A DNA stretch of 64,000 nucleotides from Nostoc sp. B(2019) (GCF_010091925.1 NZ_WVID01000026.1:1-64000), one strand, 5' to 3'; shown: positions 8,350-17,148, counted from the first letter of the stretch. Numbers and translations: made by a program. The notes: a model not told the origin generated them from the letters alone.

Positions 8350-9804
8350 TTATGTTGCTGATGCTATTTGGGGTACTAAAGTTGACCAGCCTGGTATTTT
8401 ATCAAGTTCCTGCTTGTAACTAATACTACACCCTTTTCTTTTGAGAACAAGAACATAATCTGTTTTCATTCCACCTTTTCTATTGTCTTGCACTACTGAG
8501 TTTGCAGAATATTCCATAGGGAAAGCACCAATAAATTGTAAATCAGAATTATTTTCAAGTATTTCTAAGAATTTCCAACTTTCTTGATCGCGGGCATTGA
8601 AGTATATTAAAAACATTCCATCATCAGTAAGAATACGACTAGATTCACCTATAAACAATTTCATCTTTTCAATATACTCGGCCTTTTTTTTATTTCTCTC
8701 TTTGGCGTTGGAAACAATTATTTCTTTCTCAAAAGAAACATTTTTATTTAAAATGGAATTCCATATTTCACTTAATTCAAGGTATGGAATTCGATCACTA
8801 TGTGGTGGATCAGTGCAAATCAGTTTTATAGTTTTTTCTGGTATCTTTTGCATTACATTTATGCAATCATCATTCAGAATTAATGCTCCTTGTTTACTTT
8901 CTAAGAGCGCACTTATTGATTCATGTCTTGGATATTGATAATCACTAATATCAATTAATGCTTTGTAGAGTTTTTTAGCTCTACTCTCAAAACAATTCCA
9001 AACATTAATCTCAAAATGCAATTGTGGTCTCCAATAGCCAATCACCCAACTGCCGACCTCAATTTTATTAGAAACTTGATTTTTTGTTTTTCCTCGATTA
9101 GTGATTGCAAATACCATAGATGACATTTGCCCTGATGAAGAAGTAAGAGTTAATAATAAAGCTCTTTGAATTGCATCTGGAAATAATTTAATTTCATCCA
9201 TAATTAAATCAATATTATGTAAAGCTCTACGAGTAAACAAATCGTAGATTGACATTTGATTACTTGAGTTAATTCTTGAATTTGTAAAAAAAGTGAGTTT
9301 TCTAATATTCCGTATTGAATATTGAGAAAAGGACTCAACTTTTTCTAAATCGAAGCTTGTTGTTTCTATCTCAATTCTACTTCTACCTACCTTTGGCTTC
9401 ATCCATACTTTTAAAAGTTCAGCACTACTCCATAAATAATGCGATGCTATTTCCCCATTGTCGGTAAAATATGTCTCATTTATTTTCTGTTTAATTTTTG
9501 TTTCAATCTTTTGTAGGGCTGATTGAAATACCGAAGCTTTTGGAAGTTCTAACAAGAAGTTGGTATGTTCAATTGCAAAAGGATTAATATCAATTCCAAT
9601 AAATCTCCTTCTTCGGTACAAACATTCTCTACTGATAAGGCCTGAACCTAAAAATGGATCAAGAACTATATCTGATCCATTTGTATAGTTTTGTATAAAA
9701 AAAGCAATACTTTCAGTTGGCTTTTTACCCCAGTATTTATGAAAAGAATACATACCTTTATAGGTATCAGGATTACTAATATCTTTTATTGTCTTTGCGG
9801 TCAT
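8350..9804 (-). CDS. Site-specific DNA methyltransferase (amino-methyltransferase)
   Basis: 484-residue AdoMet-dependent DNA methyltransferase. The N-terminal HKYWGKKP (22-29) precedes motif I LDPFLGSG (48-55) and GIDINPFAIEHTN (motif II area). The catalytic motif IV is TDPPHSD (331-337), followed by IPYLELSEIW. It therefore methylates an exocyclic amino group (N6-adenine or N4-cytosine) rather than C5. The long gap between motifs I and IV suggests the target-recognition region lies between them. DPPH replaces the usual DPPY/F. It is the first gene of the cassette and starts at ATG 9804, six bases from a palindromic operator. Confidence 0.85.
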   Translation of the reverse strand: MTAKTIKDISNPDTYKGMYSFHKYWGKKPTESIAFFIQNYTNGSDIVLDPFLGSGLISRECLYRRRRFIGIDINPFAIEHTNFLLELPKASVFQSALQKIETKIKQKINETYFTDNGEIASHYLWSSAELLKVWMKPKVGRSRIEIETTSFDLEKVESFSQYSIRNIRKLTFFTNSRINSSNQMSIYDLFTRRALHNIDLIMDEIKLFPDAIQRALLLTLTSSSGQMSSMVFAITNRGKTKNQVSNKIEVGSWVIGYWRPQLHFEINVWNCFESRAKKLYKALIDISDYQYPRHESISALLESKQGALILNDDCINVMQKIPEKTIKLICTDPPHSDRIPYLELSEIWNSILNKNVSFEKEIIVSNAKERNKKKAEYIEKMKLFIGESSRILTDDGMFLIYFNARDQESWKFLEILENNSDLQFIGAFPMEYSANSVVQDNRKGGMKTDYVLVLKRKGCSISYKQELDKIPGWSTLVPQIASAT

Positions 9805-9809
9805 GTCAA

Positions 9810-9840
9810 ACTCTATATATAAGAACCCTAAATATAGAGT
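9810..9840 (-). promoter_or_regulatory. Palindromic operator upstream of the methyltransferase gene
   Basis: ACTCTATAT (9810-9818) and ATATAGAGT (9832-9840) form a perfect 9-bp inverted repeat with a 13-bp spacer, immediately before the methyltransferase ATG. Restriction-modification genes are often controlled by a C-protein or by the methyltransferase binding such sites. No C-protein gene is seen, so self-regulation by the methyltransferase is possible. It also lies 28 bp after the urtD stop and could form a weak hairpin. Confidence 0.5.
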
Positions 9841-9867
9841 ACCATGTCGAGCTTTTGAGATAAAAAT

Positions 9868-10614
9868 TTAGTCTTCCTGTTTCCCCAGATATACTTCAAT
9901 CACACGAGAGTCATTTTGAACTTCCTCAAAACTGCCTTCGCACAGCACCGAACCTTCATGCAGTACTGTGACTTTGCGGGCGATTTGGCGTACAAATTCC
10001 ATATCATGTTCAATTACTAAAATCGAATGACTTTGAGCTAATGCTAAAAGTAGTTCGCCGATATTGTAGGTTTCTTCGTCTGTTAAACCGGCAACTGGTT
10101 CATCAACAAGTAATAAGTCAGGAGACTGTGCTACTAACATCCCAATTTCTAAACGTTGCTTTTCTCCGTGGGACAATAAAGTTGCTGGAATATCCGCTTT
10201 GGGAGTTAAACCGATAGTTTCCAATAACCCTTTAATACTATTTTTTTCAGCAGCATCAGGACGCCCAAACAAAGTAGAAAAAGCATTTTTATTGCGGTTG
10301 CTGGTAATTTCTAGATTTTCACGGGGTGTTAAGTTCAGATAAATTCGAGGTGTTTGAAACTTGCGCCCGATTCCTAGCCGCGCAATTTGATGTTCAGGTA
10401 AAGAACGTAAATTTTTACCTTTAAATAAGACTCGTCCAACGGTTGGTTGGACTTTACCTGTAATTACATCAAGAAACGTTGTTTTTCCAGCACCATTGGG
10501 GCCAATTACTACCCGCAATTCACCCACATCCATGCTAAAGTTCAGCTGATTTAATGCCTTAAAACCGTCAAAACTGACGGTTACATTTTCAGTTTCTAAG
10601 ATTTTGGCGTTCAT
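9868..10614 (-). CDS. urtD: Urea ABC transporter ATP-binding protein UrtD
   Basis: 248-residue ABC ATPase of the LivG/UrtD type, energising urea uptake with UrtE. Walker A GPNGAGKTT, the signature LSHGEKQRLEIGM, Walker B LLLVDEPVAGLT and the switch His in VIEHDMEFVRQ are present. The DEPVAGLTDEET stretch is characteristic of UrtD. ATG 10614 is chosen rather than the longer frame to 10656, since homology begins at MNAKILETENV. This start overlaps the 3' end of urtC by 26 bp, indicating translational coupling. The downstream neighbour is the restriction-modification cassette rather than urtE. Confidence 0.94.
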   Translation of the reverse strand: MNAKILETENVTVSFDGFKALNQLNFSMDVGELRVVIGPNGAGKTTFLDVITGKVQPTVGRVLFKGKNLRSLPEHQIARLGIGRKFQTPRIYLNLTPRENLEITSNRNKNAFSTLFGRPDAAEKNSIKGLLETIGLTPKADIPATLLSHGEKQRLEIGMLVAQSPDLLLVDEPVAGLTDEETYNIGELLLALAQSHSILVIEHDMEFVRQIARKVTVLHEGSVLCEGSFEEVQNDSRVIEVYLGKQED

Positions 10615-11710
10615 GTTGCACTTGGGCGTCTTCTTCCAAGGTGGGATATGTAGCAATTTGTTGACGACGGTTGAAAAGAGGAATGTTTTGACTACGCAAC
10701 CATCCCACTATGCCATCAGGAAGCACTGTGACGACTATCAAAAATAATGCTCCTTGAAAAAATAACCAGATTTCGGCAAATTGTTCACTTAAAAAAGCGC
10801 GAGCATAATTTACTAACAAAGCTCCAACAATTGCCCCAATCAAAGTAGCACGTCCTCCTACCGCCACCCAAATCACCATTTCAATCGAAAAAGCAATATC
10901 CATTGCTCTGGGTGATACAGAGCCACTTTGAAGAGTGTAAAATGCTCCTGCTATGCCTGCGATCGCACCTGAAACAGCAAACACCACTACCTTAAAATCT
11001 GTAGGGTCATAGCCAGAAAATCTGACCCGACTTTCATCATCACGAATAGCTATTAATAATCTACCAAAGCGTCCACTTGTCAACCAGCGACAAATTCCAT
11101 AAGTGGCTGCGAGAAACACCACCGTCAGAATGTAGAAAACAAATTGCGTTTTTGCATCACTAACCGTTGCACCAAACAAAGTTGTGAAATCTATCAGTCC
11201 ATTCGTACCGTTAAAAAGTTGTTGTTGACCATTAAAGAAGTTGAAAAATACAATAGTTGCGGCTTGAGTCAAGATAGAAAAATAAACTCCCTTCAGCCGA
11301 TTGCGAAATACTAAATATCCTAATATTCCCGCTAACAACCCTGGAATTAATACCACAGCAGCTATTGTCAAAGGAAAAGAATAAAAAGGTTGCCAAAACC
11401 AGGGAAGTTGCGTTACCCCATAAAGACTCATAAAATCAGGCAACTCACCAGTCGGGACTTGCAGCTTAAGGTACATAGCGATCGCATATCCACCCAAACC
11501 AAAGAAAATTCCATGTCCCAAACTCAGTAACCCAGTATAACCCCAAATCAAATCAATCCCCAAAGCCACAATCGCCAGAGATAGAAATCGCCCCAGCAAA
11601 TTCAAACGAAACTCCGAAAGCACCACTGGCATAATTAATATGAAGATGAGTGCGATCGCAACCACCACTCCCACCTCAATTAATATCAATCCTTCTCTCT
11701 TCTTTCTCAT
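10589..11710 (-). CDS. urtC: Urea ABC transporter permease UrtC
   Basis: 373-residue inner-membrane permease of the LivM/UrtC family with about ten hydrophobic segments. It carries the family block LGIDLIWGYTGLLSLGHGIFFGLGGYA, and the conserved cytoplasmic loop AIRDDESRVRFSGYDP that contacts the ATPases. ATG 11710 is favoured over an in-frame ATG at 11740 because GGAGG sits eight bases upstream, and the extra ten residues are encoded by a repetitive intergenic motif. It follows urtB closely and overlaps urtD. Confidence 0.94.
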   Translation of the reverse strand: MRKKREGLILIEVGVVVAIALIFILIMPVVLSEFRLNLLGRFLSLAIVALGIDLIWGYTGLLSLGHGIFFGLGGYAIAMYLKLQVPTGELPDFMSLYGVTQLPWFWQPFYSFPLTIAAVVLIPGLLAGILGYLVFRNRLKGVYFSILTQAATIVFFNFFNGQQQLFNGTNGLIDFTTLFGATVSDAKTQFVFYILTVVFLAATYGICRWLTSGRFGRLLIAIRDDESRVRFSGYDPTDFKVVVFAVSGAIAGIAGAFYTLQSGSVSPRAMDIAFSIEMVIWVAVGGRATLIGAIVGALLVNYARAFLSEQFAEIWLFFQGALFLIVVTVLPDGIVGWLRSQNIPLFNRRQQIATYPTLEEDAQVQHERQNLRN

Positions 11711-11740
11711 TCTCTGCGCCTCCGCGTCTCTGCGTGACAT

Positions 11741-12901
11741 TTAAACATCAACAGTACGGCCCTTTTGCGGAAAAATCCCCCCAGGCTTCCACTGCAAAAA
11801 CACAATAATCAGCGCAAATACCATCACCTTAGCCATACTCGTCGTAGCAAAAAAACTAAACAAATCTGCCAAAGGCTTAACAGGACTCAACAACAAAGCT
11901 AGAGTACCAGAACCAATTAAAAAATTAGCTGTACCAATTCCCAACGCTGCCACAATAGTACCCGCCAAATTGCCCACACCGCCCACCACAACAACCATAA
12001 AAGTATCGATAATATAATTCTGTCCCGTATTTGGGCCGACAGAACCGAGTAAACTAATAGCACATCCAGCCACACCAGCTAAACCTGAACCCAGTGCAAA
12101 AGTCATAGCATCAACTTTTTGAGTTGGGATACCCAAACAAGCACTCATACTCCGATTTTGTGTAACAGCCCGAATCCTTAAACCCCAGTTAGAACGTTGC
12201 AAAAATAGGTAAATTCCTGCCACACAAATTATTGTCAAAGTAATAATAAATAGCCTAGCGAATGGCAATTGCACACCAGCCAACGATATCCCAGCTTGTA
12301 ACCAAGTAGGAGCTGTTACATCCACATTTTGAGCGCCAAACCAAGGTTGAGTTACTGCTTGCTGATAAGTTTGGCTCAATAAATTGCCAGCTGCTATTGT
12401 CACCCCCAGTGATAGCAACAATATCACTGCCACAATCCAGTTACGAACTCTACCCAAATTCGTACGGGAATTTAAAAGCCATAAACCTCCAAAAAATAGC
12501 AGAGAAAAAAGTCCAATACCAATTACCAATACCCAATTTACGCTGCGAACAAACTGCTGAAAAATCAAACTTACTCCCCACGTTGCTAATAGAGTTTCTA
12601 AAGGGCGTCCATAGAGATAACGAATCACGCCTCTTTCTAGAATTAGTCCCACAGCAGCCGTGAAAATAAAAGCGATAATTAACGCCAAAAATATATAACC
12701 TTCAAACCACAATCCCCCTAATTGTTTACATAAATTTTGGACAACAAATGTTGCATAAGCACCGAACATCATCAATTCACCATGCGCCATATTGATGACA
12801 CCCATCAATCCAAATATAATGGCTAGTCCCAACGCGGCAATTAATAATACAGCGCCAATACTAACACCATTAAATACAGCTTCTAAAAAACCTGTTAACA
12901 C
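11741..12901 (-). CDS. urtB: Urea ABC transporter permease UrtB
   Basis: 386-residue permease of the LivH/UrtB family, the second channel-forming subunit. The family segments GLAIIFGLMGVINMAHGELMMFGAYA and RAVTQNRSMSACLGIPTQKVD (EAA-like loop) are present, with eight or more hydrophobic helices. A GTG at 12901 with GAGG six bases upstream is a better start than the TTG at 12913. It lies 141 bp downstream of urtA, with a 15-bp-arm hairpin in the gap. The product partners UrtC in the membrane. Confidence 0.94.
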   Translation of the reverse strand: MLTGFLEAVFNGVSIGAVLLIAALGLAIIFGLMGVINMAHGELMMFGAYATFVVQNLCKQLGGLWFEGYIFLALIIAFIFTAAVGLILERGVIRYLYGRPLETLLATWGVSLIFQQFVRSVNWVLVIGIGLFSLLFFGGLWLLNSRTNLGRVRNWIVAVILLLSLGVTIAAGNLLSQTYQQAVTQPWFGAQNVDVTAPTWLQAGISLAGVQLPFARLFIITLTIICVAGIYLFLQRSNWGLRIRAVTQNRSMSACLGIPTQKVDAMTFALGSGLAGVAGCAISLLGSVGPNTGQNYIIDTFMVVVVGGVGNLAGTIVAALGIGTANFLIGSGTLALLLSPVKPLADLFSFFATTSMAKVMVFALIIVFLQWKPGGIFPQKGRTVDV

Positions 12902-12973
12902 TTTTTTCCTCAAAAGATATCAGCTTACTGTTAGTAAATAGTATCAGTTTAAAAGATGCATTTTTCTTAGTGT

Positions 12974-13025
12974 CTTAGTGTCTTTGTGGTGAATAATTTG
13001 ATTTTTGAAACACAAAGACACTAAG
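12974..13025. repeat. Inverted repeat in the urtA-urtB spacer (dispersed family)
   Basis: CTTAGTGTCTTTGTG (12974-12988) and CACAAAGACACTAAG (13011-13025) are perfect 15-bp arms around a 22-nt loop. The same family occurs at 30965-31019, at 58790-58943 and as a half copy near 5311. Inside the operon transcript it would form a strong stem just after urtA. Such stems often stabilise the upstream binding-protein message and lower downstream expression (inference). Confidence 0.75.
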
Positions 13026-13041
13026 GTGAAAAGTCCTTGGT

Positions 13042-14358
13042 TTAAACTTTCTTGTACTTACCACCCTTAGCCGGGTCAGACCAATCACAAGCAAATCCTT
13101 TAGTTTCCTTCACATACTGATTCCAGGGAACTGGCTCAACTGGTGCAGGAGTAGCATAGACAATATCAAACAAACCATCGTCTCTTACTTGACCAATCCG
13201 CACAATTTTGGATATGTGATTATTAGCGTTCATTGTCACTTTGCCTTCAGGTGCATCGATAGTTTGACCATAAGCCGCAGCACGCACTTTAGCTAAATCA
13301 GTAGTGCCGGCTTTTTCTACTGCTTGCTTCCACAAATAAACTGCAATGTATGCTGCTTCCATTGGGTCATTTGTTACCCGATTTGCACCATATTCTTTCT
13401 TAAAAGCTGCGACAAACTTCTTGTTAGCAGGTGTGTCTACTGTCTGAAAGTAATTCCAAGCAGCATAGTGACCTTTGAGATACTCTACACCAATTGCTTT
13501 AACTTCTTCTTCAGCAATACTTACTGACATAGAAGGATATTTTTCTGGTGTCAATCCAGCACCTTTTAGTTGTTTGAAAAAAGCAACGTTACTATCACCA
13601 TTTAGAGTATTGTAAATTACGCCGCCGTTAGGCAAATTTTGCTTAATTTTAGTGATGATAGATGTGACTTCTGTATTACCTAGTGGTAAGTAATCTTCAC
13701 CAACTGTTGTTCCGCCGAGAGCTTCTAATTGAGATTTAACTATTGTATTAGCAGTACGTGGGAAAACGTAGTCAGAGCCAACTAAGAAGAATTGTTTCCC
13801 CTTATTTTTCAACAGCCAGTCAACAGATGGTTCGATTTGTTGATTTGGAGCAGCACCCGTGTAGAAAATGTTTTTAGAACACTCTTGACCTTCGTACTGC
13901 ACAGGATACCAGAGCATGTGGTTTTTGCTCTCAAATACTGGCTTAACATTCTTGCGACTAGCAGAAGTCCAACAACCAAAGATTACAGCAGTTTTATCTT
14001 GATCAATTAGCTTGGTTGCTTTTTCTCTAAAGGTATCCCAGTTAGAAGCACCATCTTCAACAATTGCTGTAATTTGTTTACCTAAAACACCACCAGCAGC
14101 GTTAATTTCTTTAATGGCTAGTTTTTCAGCATCTACAACGCTTTTTTCACTAATAGACATTGTGCCACTCAGGGAGTGCAAAATACCAACTTTGATCGTG
14201 TCACCACTAGTAGCGGCGACAGGAGAAGCATTGGTAGAGGCGGCTGGATTCTCTGTAGTAGTTGGGGAGTTATTCGCACAAGCTTTCAGAAAAATACTGC
14301 TACCAAAAGTTACAGAGCCGTAAATCAAAAAATTACGTCGATTAATTCGTTTACTCAT
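13042..14358 (-). CDS. urtA: Urea ABC transporter substrate-binding lipoprotein UrtA
   Basis: 438-residue periplasmic urea-binding protein, first gene of the operon. The N-terminus has a twin-arginine motif (NRRNFLIYG, Arg7-Arg8) followed by a lipobox LKAC with Cys27, so it is probably exported folded and lipid-anchored. The mature part matches the UrtA/AmiC type 1 periplasmic-binding fold, for example DTIKVGILHSLSGTMSISE at the start of the domain and IFGCWTSASRKNVKPVFE. An NtcA-type promoter precedes it, consistent with known nitrogen control of urt genes in Anabaena. Confidence 0.95.
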   Translation of the reverse strand: MSKRINRRNFLIYGSVTFGSSIFLKACANNSPTTTENPAASTNASPVAATSGDTIKVGILHSLSGTMSISEKSVVDAEKLAIKEINAAGGVLGKQITAIVEDGASNWDTFREKATKLIDQDKTAVIFGCWTSASRKNVKPVFESKNHMLWYPVQYEGQECSKNIFYTGAAPNQQIEPSVDWLLKNKGKQFFLVGSDYVFPRTANTIVKSQLEALGGTTVGEDYLPLGNTEVTSIITKIKQNLPNGGVIYNTLNGDSNVAFFKQLKGAGLTPEKYPSMSVSIAEEEVKAIGVEYLKGHYAAWNYFQTVDTPANKKFVAAFKKEYGANRVTNDPMEAAYIAVYLWKQAVEKAGTTDLAKVRAAAYGQTIDAPEGKVTMNANNHISKIVRIGQVRDDGLFDIVYATPAPVEPVPWNQYVKETKGFACDWSDPAKGGKYKKV

Positions 14359-14430
14359 CTTTTTATCAATTCTCTTCTCAATGAATCAGCTAGCTAATAG
14401 CAAGCTGACAATTTAAACCTTTAAACTGTG

Positions 14431-14473
14431 ATATTAGTGCGTTATTTGACAATTAAAAAGTTATTTTTGATAC
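14431..14473 (-). promoter_or_regulatory. NtcA-activated promoter of the urt operon
   Basis: On the minus strand GTA-N8-AAC (14473-14460; one mismatch from GTAN8TAC) is followed after 23 nt by TAATAT (14436-14431), a TAN3T -10 box. This is the geometry of class II NtcA-activated promoters in cyanobacteria. Transcription would start near 14424, giving a leader of about 65 nt before urtA. The motif is seen; NtcA binding is inferred and agrees with established NtcA control of urt in Anabaena. Confidence 0.65.
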
Positions 14474-14540
14474 AATTTGTTTGGTTTTGTTAACTCAAAC
14501 TTAACCAGGTTAATAATAATTAATATTTGTGAAATTATTA

Positions 14541-15686
14541 CTAGCGTTGAGGAGATAGCTGAGTAATAATTTCGTCTTCCTTGCCGATCGCAAAGTTAGC
14601 AAAGCGCCTTGCTAAGGGCGGTATAATCACTAAGGGGTTGCTAAACCCAGAGAAAACATGAATACCATCGAATCCGGGGATAGCACCAATTAAAGGGAGT
14701 TTACCGCTACTAAATGCCACCAAACAATGATGCCAAGTTCCTGGCAAGTTTCCCAAGGCTGGTAGGACTTGAGTAATGCTTTTTCGCAGCCATTTTTCAC
14801 TTGCTTCTGAGTTTACCTTGGCATGAGGATTTGTGAGAACACGGCTAATTTGACCTAAGCGCAAGCTACCATCTTGAAACTGAATCGCACCAGCATCTAA
14901 AATCGGCGGTACTGGTTCATTACCTAATTCATTCCACAATTTATCAACTTGAGTAGATTCGGCTTCTAATTTAAACCGTTGCAAATTAGCTGGCATAACT
15001 AAAGTGCGTAACCTCAGATCAACGGGTGGAGTTTCGATAATTTCTGCATGAGTAAAATACAGCTTGATTGAAATACCAGCTGATTTTAATAGTTGTCTGC
15101 TGAGTCCACCTGCACAAATGACAACGTTAGCGCTGTGGTAAGTTGTAGTAGTTGTTTTTACACTATGTTGCACTATTTGCAATACTTGGGTAATCTGCAT
15201 ATCACCCCCAGCACGCAGAAAAGCTTGGATATAAGCTTGTGCTGTTTTTTCTGGGTGAATATGACCATGTTTGACAGTTAAAGCGCCAGAAATCGCCTCT
15301 CGATTTAGTAGTGGTTCCAACTCACAAGCTTCTTGTACACTGAGTAAGCGAGGTGGAATGGCAAAATGCGCGTAAGATGCAGCAGTTACTTCTGGGTCAC
15401 TATCGGCTGTAATAGTTAGTAATAAGTCTAATTGGCGAAATTGGATATCAGCATCTAACTCTTGAGACAAGATGTGGTAAAGTGCGATCGCCTCTTCGCA
15501 CAATTGCCGAGTTAGGGGTGTAGTACCTGACCAATAAGCAAGCCCACCATAACTATAACGAGTTGCGTTGCGTGGTGTTTCGTGTTGCTCTAATAAAAGT
15601 ACAGCAAAACCCGTTTTGACTAACTCATACGCGAGTACAGCACCCGTAATTCCACCGCCAACTACAATCCAGTCGTAGGTTTTCAT
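14541..15686 (-). CDS. FAD-dependent oxidoreductase (DAO family)
   Basis: 381-residue flavoprotein of the D-amino-acid oxidase/glycine oxidase (PF01266) fold. The N-terminal dinucleotide site is VVGGGITGAVLAYEL with Glu at the end of the second strand (LLLEQHETPRNATRYSYGGLAYW). VVICAGGLSRQLL in the middle and HVFSGFSNPLVIIPPLARRFA near the C-terminus are family FAD contacts. The substrate is unknown; an amine or amino acid is likely. It lies 182 bp upstream of urtA on the same strand, but urtA has its own promoter, so a functional link to urea is uncertain. Confidence 0.85.
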   Translation of the reverse strand: MKTYDWIVVGGGITGAVLAYELVKTGFAVLLLEQHETPRNATRYSYGGLAYWSGTTPLTRQLCEEAIALYHILSQELDADIQFRQLDLLLTITADSDPEVTAASYAHFAIPPRLLSVQEACELEPLLNREAISGALTVKHGHIHPEKTAQAYIQAFLRAGGDMQITQVLQIVQHSVKTTTTTYHSANVVICAGGLSRQLLKSAGISIKLYFTHAEIIETPPVDLRLRTLVMPANLQRFKLEAESTQVDKLWNELGNEPVPPILDAGAIQFQDGSLRLGQISRVLTNPHAKVNSEASEKWLRKSITQVLPALGNLPGTWHHCLVAFSSGKLPLIGAIPGFDGIHVFSGFSNPLVIIPPLARRFANFAIGKEDEIITQLSPQR

Positions 15687-15846
15687 TTAAATATGTTGCT
15701 TGTAAACGATTTAAAAGATTAGCTGTTACGCTTTTAAATTACACAGTTACTCATGAGGATTGTCAAAAGTCAAGGCTAATCTGAACTGGGGATAAATTTG
15801 TAGAGTGTGCGTAAGTCCTAAATAAGTCTACTGAAAAGCGAGTAAA

Positions 15847-15872
15847 GGCACAACAATGATGTATGTTGTGCC
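15847..15872. repeat. Hairpin downstream of the HtrA gene
   Basis: GGCACAACA (15847-15855) and TGTTGTGCC (15864-15872) are perfect 9-bp arms with an 8-nt loop, between the HtrA stop and the oxidoreductase start. It resembles a common Nostoc intergenic palindrome. A weak terminator for htrA is possible, since TTTAC follows on the minus strand. Confidence 0.5.
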
Positions 15873-15933
15873 CCTACAATAATTTCAAAACTTGTTACTT
15901 AGCGATAAGTCAGAGCTTCACATGAGTAACTAA

Positions 15934-17148
15934 CTACGAAGCATTTTGTAACTCAGCTGTGCGGACTGAAAGTTGCTGTGTCTGATTACCCCGTTGCACC
16001 TTCACCTGCAAAGTTTGACCGAGGCGACTGTCTTCGACAATATTTTGCAATTGTTCGGCGGTGGTGATTGGTTTACCATCAATTTGAACAATTACATCGC
16101 CGCGCCGCATACCCGCAGTCGCCGCTGGGGAGTTGGGTATAACTCGCATTACCAAAACACCGTTAACTTCTGGTATCTGGATAGGAGAATTAGGATCAGT
16201 GTTATTTTGCTTAGCTAGCTGGGGTGTCAAAGTTAGCATTTGCACACCTAAATATGGGTGAGCAACTTTACCGTCGCGTTGCAGTTGCGCTGCGATCGCT
16301 TTAGCTTTATCTATAGGAATAGCAAACCCAATACCCATCGCATCAGGGCGAATTGCTGTGTTGATCCCAATCACCTCACCACGGCCATTTAATAGTGGCC
16401 CGCCAGAGTTACCAGGGTTAATTGCTGCATCGGTTTGAATAAACTCTAGGCGTTTATCACTAATACCGACTTGAGCGCTGGAACGTTTGAGGGTGCTAAC
16501 AATTCCCAAAGTAACGGTGTTATCAAATCCTAAAGGATTCCCAACTGCGATCGCCCAGTCTCCTACCTGTACATTATTAGAAGAACCCAAAGGCGCAACT
16601 GGTAAATCGTTACCAGCGTTAATCTTGACTACCGCCAAATCTGTGACTTCATCAATTCCTTGAACCTTCCCTTCAAAGGTGCGACCATCTTTGAGGCGGA
16701 CTGTCACCTTATCAGCTTTATCGACCACATGAGCATTGGTCAAAACTAACCCGCTTTTATCAATAATGAAACCAGAGCCTAGGCCGCGCAATTGCTCAGA
16801 AGGCATCTGTTGAGGTAAACCCTCACCAAAAAACCGACGGAAAAACGGGTCTTCAAAAAATGGATCGACACGCCGAGTAATTGTACGTTCTGTATCTATC
16901 CGTACAACTGCTGTACCAACGCGATTTACTGCTGCTGTCACAAAACTACTGCTACCTATAGCAGCATTTGCTGGTGATTGGCGTTGAGCAATGAGTTCTG
17001 GTGCATCACTAGCAGCAGTAATGGGCGCGGGTTCTGCTTGAGAGGGCAATACCTGGAGGCTGCTAACTGTTAAGATAACTCCTAGCGCGATCGCTAACAC
17101 ATGAGTACAGAATTGGCGTATAGACCAGGGTAATTTGGAAAATTGCAT
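15934..17148 (-). CDS. HtrA/Deg-family serine protease with PDZ domain (HhoA/HhoB-like)
   Basis: 404-residue periplasmic or membrane-anchored quality-control protease. A hydrophobic N-terminal segment (about 16-36) ends in SQA, consistent with export. The trypsin-like triad is complete: His140 in TNAHVVD, Asp170 in TDLAVVK, and Ser248 in NPGNSGGPL. One PDZ domain occupies about residues 295-395 (HPYLGVQML through [16 protein letters not shown]). One PDZ copy fits the cyanobacterial HhoA/HhoB/HtrA group; which paralogue it is cannot be told from sequence alone. ATG 17148 is preferred over the GTG two codons upstream. Confidence 0.94.
   Translation of the reverse strand: MQFSKLPWSIRQFCTHVLAIALGVILTVSSLQVLPSQAEPAPITAASDAPELIAQRQSPANAAIGSSSFVTAAVNRVGTAVVRIDTERTITRRVDPFFEDPFFRRFFGEGLPQQMPSEQLRGLGSGFIIDKSGLVLTNAHVVDKADKVTVRLKDGRTFEGKVQGIDEVTDLAVVKINAGNDLPVAPLGSSNNVQVGDWAIAVGNPLGFDNTVTLGIVSTLKRSSAQVGISDKRLEFIQTDAAINPGNSGGPLLNGRGEVIGINTAIRPDAMGIGFAIPIDKAKAIAAQLQRDGKVAHPYLGVQMLTLTPQLAKQNNTDPNSPIQIPEVNGVLVMRVIPNSPAATAGMRRGDVIVQIDGKPITTAEQLQNIVEDSRLGQTLQVKVQRGNQTQQLSVRTAELQNAS

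Larger units (their letters stand above)
7058..9867 (-). mobile_element. Restriction-modification cassette inserted within the urt operon
   Basis: The 2.8 kb between urtE and urtD holds two co-directional genes (methyltransferase, then likely endonuclease) with their own operator-like palindrome. It is visibly more AT-rich than the flanking genes and contains no HIP1 octamer, although urtE, urtC and most neighbours carry them. No transposase or clear terminal repeats are seen, so the boundaries are set by the flanking genes. Horizontal acquisition is inferred from composition and from interruption of a normally contiguous transporter operon. Confidence 0.7.

Noticed and set aside
9810-9840. 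Terminator of urtD
   Set aside because: The stem is AT-rich with a long loop and no T-run. Its contact with the methyltransferase start suits an operator better.
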